Assembly: GCF_020687545.1 (NCBI RefSeq)
Contig: NZ_JAJEQX010000012.1
Location: 36,657-100,656, forward strand
Origin: Ruminococcus turbiniformis
GTDB taxonomy: Bacteria; Bacillota; Clostridia; Lachnospirales; Lachnospiraceae
DNA length: 64,000 nucleotides
Reading direction: 5' to 3'
The notes below the pieces were generated by a model. That model was not told the DNA's origin, searched no databases, and was given only the letters and a program-made list of their open reading frames with translations. Every line of letters begins with the position of its first letter. The stretch's first letter is position 1. A program made the position numbers and the translations under genes. Positions 59,622-64,000 of this stretch are shown here, in pieces.

Positions 59622-60728
59622 TTGTATCCTTCTACCTCCCAGAAATACAGGCTCCTGGAAATGGTCGCTCTTTGCGGGGAATTTCCTGCTGACCAGCTTA
59701 CCCGTCTGATCCCAAGCCCCTCTTATGGAGAAAAGCTCATTACAGAGTTAAAGGCACAAAAACTGCTGCGGACTCACTATCGGGATCATTTAAGGGGCTA
59801 TCGCCTGACCGGACGGGCTAAACAGATGCTCCTTGCTCAAAATCCGGAGCGTTTCCGTGACTTCCTCACCGGGAATACCGAAACCAATCAGGTCCGAAGC
59901 GAAGTAACCCGTCGGCTGCGTCTGTACCAGAAAGCAGAAACCTATCTGACTCTCCTAAGCGCCGGCATCCCGTTCTTTGCTGACCAGAAACCGGATATTT
60001 TCAGGGAAGGCCGCGAAGCCGGTATCCTCACTATGGGGAACCTGCCCCTTTTTTACTCATCACGGGAGTTTAAGCACATCGGTTCAGAGGCAACCAAGAT
60101 CAGAAATTCCCGGAGCATGGGGGTGCTGCTTGCTCCCCACTGTGCCTATGCACTGTATAACACCGGTGACCATGTACTCAAGTGGGAATACCGGACAGAG
60201 GTACGGCTGAACGCCTTCCTGCAGCATTACCTGCAGGATTTCCCCTATACGGGACATCCGAAAGTCCGGGCGATCCTGACCGGGAAGGACATGGACACCG
60301 CTTACCAGCTCCTGACCAGTACCGGCGGATACAAAAAGAGTCTGTTTGTAGCGGATACATCCTATGAACACTTTCACTATCTGCCAAACACACCGGAAGG
60401 TGAAACGCTTTTGAAACTGCTGGTCCGGCCACGGCTCATGAAACAGCTGGACCAGTTACTGTTATCCGATTTAGGTTCCCGGCAGCCAGGCCTTCCCATC
60501 GACCATGATGGGGTGGACGCTTCCGGGAACCCTGCGGTTCTTGCATATGATTTTGACTTGCACCGAATTAACCGATTCAATACCGGGCTGAATGTATATG
60601 GCAGAAAGGGGGTAATGATCTGCTTTGATTTCCAAATCCCCTGTCTAAAACGGTATCTGACCGCCGACATTCGGTTCTCCAGTATTGACCTCTCTAAGTT
60701 AAGAAAGGGGTTTTTGCATGAACCGTAA
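59622..60728 (+). CDS. ICE protein with N-terminal winged helix, function unknown
   Basis: The 368-aa protein begins with a winged-helix-like region (LLEMVALCGEFPADQLTRLI, SYGEKLITELKAQKLLRTHY, RGYRLTGRAKQMLL), as in proteins of the plasmid 'replication-relaxation' type, and continues as a mixed domain without recognised motifs. TTG 59622 is the start, with AAGGAGG about 13 nt upstream. It overlaps the coupling-protein gene by 11 nt, so a role in DNA processing for transfer is plausible. Confidence 0.6.
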   Translation: MYPSTSQKYRLLEMVALCGEFPADQLTRLIPSPSYGEKLITELKAQKLLRTHYRDHLRGYRLTGRAKQMLLAQNPERFRDFLTGNTETNQVRSEVTRRLRLYQKAETYLTLLSAGIPFFADQKPDIFREGREAGILTMGNLPLFYSSREFKHIGSEATKIRNSRSMGVLLAPHCAYALYNTGDHVLKWEYRTEVRLNAFLQHYLQDFPYTGHPKVRAILTGKDMDTAYQLLTSTGGYKKSLFVADTSYEHFHYLPNTPEGETLLKLLVRPRLMKQLDQLLLSDLGSRQPGLPIDHDGVDASGNPAVLAYDFDLHRINRFNTGLNVYGRKGVMICFDFQIPCLKRYLTADIRFSSIDLSKLRKGFLHEP

Positions 60729-62718
60729 ATGGTGGAAGCTCATTTATCTGCTTCCCATCAGCCTCTGCACCTTATATGCAGGCGGCTATATCGCTCAGTT
60801 TATCCGAAACTATCGCATCTGGACTGCCGCTGGTAACACGCCGGGCAATGGCAGTTCCCCACAGATGCCATCCCCGCATCCGGCAGCCTGTTTCCAGGCA
60901 GTCACCGATTTTCCGTATAACCTGTATGGGATTGGGGTCTGCCTTGTGGTATTTGGGCTGCTGATTTTTTTGCTCATGCGGATGGGCTATGACCGCAACG
61001 GCGAAGTCGCAGACCGGGAACGGAACCTGAACTACTCGACCAAAGGAACCTATGGAACCTCCGGTTTCATGACGCCGGAGGAAATGCATAAAGTCCTGGA
61101 GCTGACTTCTGATGTAAAGAAGAGCAAAGGCACCATCTTAGGCAAGCTGAACGGCAAAGCCGTCTGCCTGCCCTACCACACCTATATGAATCGGAATGTG
61201 GCAGTCTACGGCTCCAGCGGCTCCATGAAGAGCCGTGCCTATGTCCGAAATGCTATCTTCCAAAGTGTTGCCCGCGGAATTGACGGACCAGGAGAAAGTC
61301 TCATCATTACCGATCCGAAATCTGAACTCTATGAAAGTATGTCCGTGTATCTGGAGAATGAAGGCTATACCGTCAAATGTTTCAACCTGGTCAACCCGGA
61401 AAACTCCGACAGCTGGAACTGTCTTATGGAGATTAACGGGTCTGAGACAATGGCTCAGGTCTTGGCGGATGTCATCATCCAGAATACCGGCTCTGCTAAA
61501 GGGGATCATTTCTGGGATAATGCGGAGATGAACCTGCTGAAAGCCCTGGTTCTGTATGTAGACCAGGGTTTCCCGCCGGAAGTCAAAAATATCGGACAAG
61601 TGTACAAGCTGCTGACTATGAGTTCCGAGAAAGAACTGAACAGCCTGTTTGACTTGCTCCCGGTATCCCATCCGGCAAAAGTGCCTTACTGCATCTATAA
61701 GCAGGCCAGCGACACAGTGCGCTCCGGCGTCATCATCGGGTTGGGCGCCAGGCTGCAGGTGTTCCAAAATAAGCTAATCCGGCAGATCACCTCCTATGAC
61801 GAGATCGACCTGACACTGCCAGGCAAGCAGAAATGTACGTATTTCTGCATCACCTCAGACCAGGACAGCACCTTTGATTTCCTCTCCTCCCTGTTCATGA
61901 CTTTTATCTTTATCAAGCTGGTCCGTTTTGCGGACAAAGAGGGGAAGGACGGAAAGCTGCCGGTTCCGGTACATATCCTGGCGGATGAGCTGGCCAATAC
62001 CGGCGCCATTTTGGAGCTGAACAAAAAAATTTCCGTTATCCGGAGCCGAAACTTAAGCATTTCCTGTATTTTCCAGAATCTGCCCCAGATGCAGAACCGG
62101 TATCCGCTGAACCAATGGCAGGAAATTATAGGGAATTGTGACAGCCAGTTATTCTTAGGCTGTACCGATGAAGTGACTGCCACCTTTATTTCCAACCGGT
62201 CCGGAGATGTGACGGTTGGAGTCAGCAGCGAAGCCAAACAGCTCAATTCCTGGCGGGTGTCCGACTACACGCCGGAGTACCGGCAGACCAGATCCATCGG
62301 GAAGCGCAAGCTCTTAACGCCGGATGAGATTCAGCGGCTGCCCTTAAATAAGGCGCTTATCATCCTGCGGGGACAGAAAATCCTGGAAGTGGAGAAATAC
62401 GACTATACGCTCCACCCAGATTCCAAAAAGCTGATTCCAAGAAAGGCGGCAGACCATGTTCCCCAGTGGCGGGCAAAAGCCGAGCAGGAAGAATACGACT
62501 ACACGCCGACTCTTGCGGAGAATTTAAAGAAAAAGCCCCGGCCCGGCCGCAGCGGCAGACGCCCTTCGTTTCCCTCTCAGGAGAAACCGCTTCGCCGGGA
62601 ACCGGTCAAGCACGCATACCCTTCCGGTCATCCGGAAGAGCTTAGTGACCAGCCGGAAGAATTTCCGGATTTTCCAGAGGAAATTGTTCCGCTGGATAAA
62701 GATTCCATTATGTCTTAA
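60718..62718 (+). CDS. VirD4/TraG-family type IV coupling protein
   Basis: The 666-aa ATPase links the relaxosome to the conjugation pore. It has two N-terminal TM segments (KLIYLLPISLCTLYAGGYIA; GIGVCLVVFGLLIFLLM), then a cytosolic ATPase domain with VAVYGSSGSMKSRAYVRN at the Walker A position, ITDPKSELYE, Walker B VHILADELAN and QNLPQMQNRYP. The Gly before the Walker A Lys is Met. A Pro/Glu-rich tail of about 80 residues ends the chain. This gene is the best evidence that the region is a conjugative element. Confidence 0.9.
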   Translation: MNRKWWKLIYLLPISLCTLYAGGYIAQFIRNYRIWTAAGNTPGNGSSPQMPSPHPAACFQAVTDFPYNLYGIGVCLVVFGLLIFLLMRMGYDRNGEVADRERNLNYSTKGTYGTSGFMTPEEMHKVLELTSDVKKSKGTILGKLNGKAVCLPYHTYMNRNVAVYGSSGSMKSRAYVRNAIFQSVARGIDGPGESLIITDPKSELYESMSVYLENEGYTVKCFNLVNPENSDSWNCLMEINGSETMAQVLADVIIQNTGSAKGDHFWDNAEMNLLKALVLYVDQGFPPEVKNIGQVYKLLTMSSEKELNSLFDLLPVSHPAKVPYCIYKQASDTVRSGVIIGLGARLQVFQNKLIRQITSYDEIDLTLPGKQKCTYFCITSDQDSTFDFLSSLFMTFIFIKLVRFADKEGKDGKLPVPVHILADELANTGAILELNKKISVIRSRNLSISCIFQNLPQMQNRYPLNQWQEIIGNCDSQLFLGCTDEVTATFISNRSGDVTVGVSSEAKQLNSWRVSDYTPEYRQTRSIGKRKLLTPDEIQRLPLNKALIILRGQKILEVEKYDYTLHPDSKKLIPRKAADHVPQWRAKAEQEEYDYTPTLAENLKKKPRPGRSGRRPSFPSQEKPLRREPVKHAYPSGHPEELSDQPEEFPDFPEEIVPLDKDSIMS

Positions 62719-62738
62719 TTTTTGAAAGGAGGCAGCTT

Positions 62739-63665
62739 ATGCCAAACGAACTGAACCATACAACATCTATCCTTACCCTGGACGCCGATGCTCAGCTGGA
62801 AACGCCGCAGTCCAAAGCGGATCTCATCTGGCACGAGATCCAGAACGCCTACCGCACCCGGAAAATCCTTACCGGGAAACTGGGCGGCATTGAGAAAACG
62901 GAGGCCGGCAGTCTGATTGCTATTATCTATTACAAGGACTTCCGTACCGTCATCCCCATCTCGGAAATGATGCTGAATCTTGTTCAGGATAACGCCCACG
63001 ATTACGGGGAACTTTCCCTGCGGCAAAATAAAATCCTCAATAATATGCTGGGGTGTGAGATTGATTTTCTGGTGAAAGGATTAGATGCCAAGACACGCAG
63101 TATTGTGGCAAGCCGGAAGGAAGCCATGCTGAAGAAACGCCAGATTTTCTATCTGGATACAGACACATCCGGGAAGCCCAAGGTCTGCGAAGACCGGATC
63201 GTGCAGGCCAGGGTGATCGCTGTGGCAGAAAAGGTTGTCCGTGCTGAAATTTTTGGCGTGGAGACTTCCATCCTGGCAAGGGATCTGTCCTTTGACTGGC
63301 TGGGAGACGCCAGAGAGCGGTTCCGTGTGGGGGATCACATCCTGGTACGGATCCTGGATGTAAAAGCAGAGTCTCCGGAGCAGATCACCGTCCATGCAGA
63401 TGTCAAAAGCGTAGAAGGCAATACCAGCAAGGAAAATATGAAGAAATGCAAGGTGCAGGGCAAATATGCAGGTGTTGTGGAAGATATCCACAAAGGCACC
63501 GTATTCGTCCGGCTCTCGATTGGCGTCAACGCCATCGCCCATTCCTGCTATGATCCCCGTACCGTAGGGAAAAAGGATGAGGTATCCTTTGTCGTTACGC
63601 ACATTGATGAGGAGCGCAATGTGGCGGTGGGCCTGATCACCCGGATTATCCGGCAGAACCTGTAA
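62739..63665 (+). CDS. S1-like RNA/DNA-binding-domain protein of the ICE
   Basis: The 308-aa soluble protein ends in an S1/OB-fold-like segment (VQGKYAGVVEDIHKGTVFVR, VTHIDEERNVAVGLITRI) and has an earlier, weaker copy (ARVIAVAEKVVRAEIFGVE, RFRVGDHILVRILDVKAE). The N-terminal 110 residues are unassigned. AAAGGAGG precedes ATG 62739. It lies 20 nt after the coupling-protein gene and is followed by a terminator. Its role in transfer or regulation is unknown. Confidence 0.65.
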   Translation: MPNELNHTTSILTLDADAQLETPQSKADLIWHEIQNAYRTRKILTGKLGGIEKTEAGSLIAIIYYKDFRTVIPISEMMLNLVQDNAHDYGELSLRQNKILNNMLGCEIDFLVKGLDAKTRSIVASRKEAMLKKRQIFYLDTDTSGKPKVCEDRIVQARVIAVAEKVVRAEIFGVETSILARDLSFDWLGDARERFRVGDHILVRILDVKAESPEQITVHADVKSVEGNTSKENMKKCKVQGKYAGVVEDIHKGTVFVRLSIGVNAIAHSCYDPRTVGKKDEVSFVVTHIDEERNVAVGLITRIIRQNL

Positions 63666-63717
63666 AAAGAAAACGGCAGCGCAACAAAGTGAATTTTGCA
63701 ATATTGCCGTTTCTTTC
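63666..63717 (+). terminator. Terminator after the S1-like gene
   Basis: AAAGAAAACGGCA and TGCCGTTTCTTT form a stem of about 11 bp around a loop of 26 nt, ending the ICE operon seen here. Confidence 0.65.
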
Positions 63718-63729
63718 CATATATTTTTA

Positions 63730-63758
63730 TTGCTCATAGCGATGCGTCATGCTATACT
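63730..63758 (+). promoter_or_regulatory. Promoter of the small holin-like ORF
   Basis: TTGCTC (63730-63735) and TATACT (63753-63758) are 17 bp apart, about 75 nt before the ATG. Confidence 0.65.
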
Positions 63759-63832
63759 ATTCCGGTATAATTGAACCAGAAAGACGGATGCTTTTCGATC
63801 TTGCCCTCTAGTAAAAAAGGAGGGTGATGCCC

Positions 63833-63877
63833 ATGACTATCACAGAAGTCCTGACTTTACTGTTAGTTATTTTGTAA
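63833..63877 (+). pseudogene. Truncated holin-like (type I toxin-like) ORF
   Basis: Behind its own promoter and AAAAGGAGGGTGATGCCC, the ORF encodes only MTITEVLTLLLVIL. This matches the start of the short hydrophobic 'putative holin-like toxin' peptides of Firmicutes, which usually run to 30-40 residues. The frame ends exactly where the IS66-type sequence seems to begin (TTG|TAAATGG), so the IS probably cut the ORF. Confidence 0.45.
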
Positions 63878-64000
63878 ATGGTAGATAGCCGGTACCGTGT
63901 CGCTTGCTAGTTTTTGTGAGATAATTACTCTAAAAAAACTAAGGTTTTTCAGGGAGGGCTATCTCATGGATAAAATCACACACAAAGTCCGCTGCGAACA
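63874..64000 (+). mobile_element. Left end of an IS66-family-like insertion sequence (partial)
   Basis: From about 63874 the sequence changes to GTAAATGGTAGATAGCCGG, a likely terminal inverted repeat, followed by a short leader and the start of an accessory transposition gene. The right end lies beyond the window, so the inverted repeat and target duplication cannot be checked. Confidence 0.55.
63966..64000 (+). CDS. tnpA: IS66-type accessory protein TnpA, N-terminal fragment
   Basis: GGGAGGGCTATCTC is followed by ATG 63966 and MDKITHKVRCE up to the window end. This start matches the small TnpA-like ORFs at the left end of IS66 elements in Clostridia. Only 11 residues are visible, so the identification is tentative. 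Confidence 0.5.
   Translation, partial: MDKITHKVRCE

Overview
The window looks like a chromosome segment of a Lachnospiraceae-type member of the Clostridia. The base composition is moderately GC-rich, most intergenic signals are Gram-positive (A/G-rich ribosome binding sites, TTGACA/TATAAT promoters, U-tailed terminators), and the gene content fits: a fabH-acpP-fabK-fabD-fabG-fabF-accB-fabZ-accC-accDA fatty-acid cluster with a FabT-type MarR regulator, a PPi-type phosphofructokinase, a lysine/alanine-rich DUF6465-type protein and a manganese riboswitch in front of mntP. The genus cannot be fixed from the sequence alone. Protein names rest on motifs and remembered family sequences; no database search was run.

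Layout. 1-9.8 kb: the tail of a glutamate-dehydrogenase-type gene, a stand-alone PEP/pyruvate-binding protein, an SDR reductase, HflX, a TPR lipoprotein, a metal P-type ATPase, the small alarmone synthetase RelQ, a PfoR-like PTS IIC protein coupled to a short GNAT-like protein, and an 88-residue unknown. 9.8-13.6 kb: a MacB-like ABC exporter (ATPase, secreted anchored protein, permease). 13.8-25.8 kb: tRNA-Gly, ung, hisF/hisH, an AGCS symporter, a two-component system, riboswitch-mntP, an HPr-like protein without the phosphorylatable histidine, an FGGY kinase, seven clustered tRNAs, and yfcE-rdgB-rlmL. 25.9-38.3 kb: an Asn/Ser-rich small protein, a candidate C-rich small RNA, a membrane pseudokinase, glf, pfp, pyrC, a PadR-controlled SEDS-like protein, tRNA-Leu and tRNA-Val, TetR/DegV, a sirtuin, an HD hydrolase, a DUF6465-type protein and FabT. 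38.4-47.9 kb: the fatty-acid operon, whose single promoter carries two FabT-like boxes. 48-55.6 kb: a TIGR04076-type protein, a HAD hydrolase, a MATE transporter, an Lrp regulator, a truncated CPBP protein, and an ECF-sigma/ABC transporter operon.

From about 55.8 kb to the window end lies the left part of an integrative conjugative element. It starts at a displaced 3' half of a tRNA-Leu(UAA) gene, which is the expected product of integration into that tRNA. It carries a winged-helix protein, small ICE-type proteins (one with an apparent ATT start codon), a VirD4/TraG coupling protein, an S1-domain-like protein, a truncated holin-like toxin ORF and the beginning of an IS66-type insertion sequence.

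The items I consider most worth a second look are: the promoter-hairpin-CCCC-terminator locus at 26.27-26.38 kb (candidate small RNA); the PadR-HAAS-SEDS pair in which the usual SEDS acidic residue is Asn; the HPr-like protein that keeps the Ser46 region but lost His15; the tRNA-Leu element junction; and the promoter with a palindrome between its -35 and -10 boxes, followed by an immediate terminator, inside the element.
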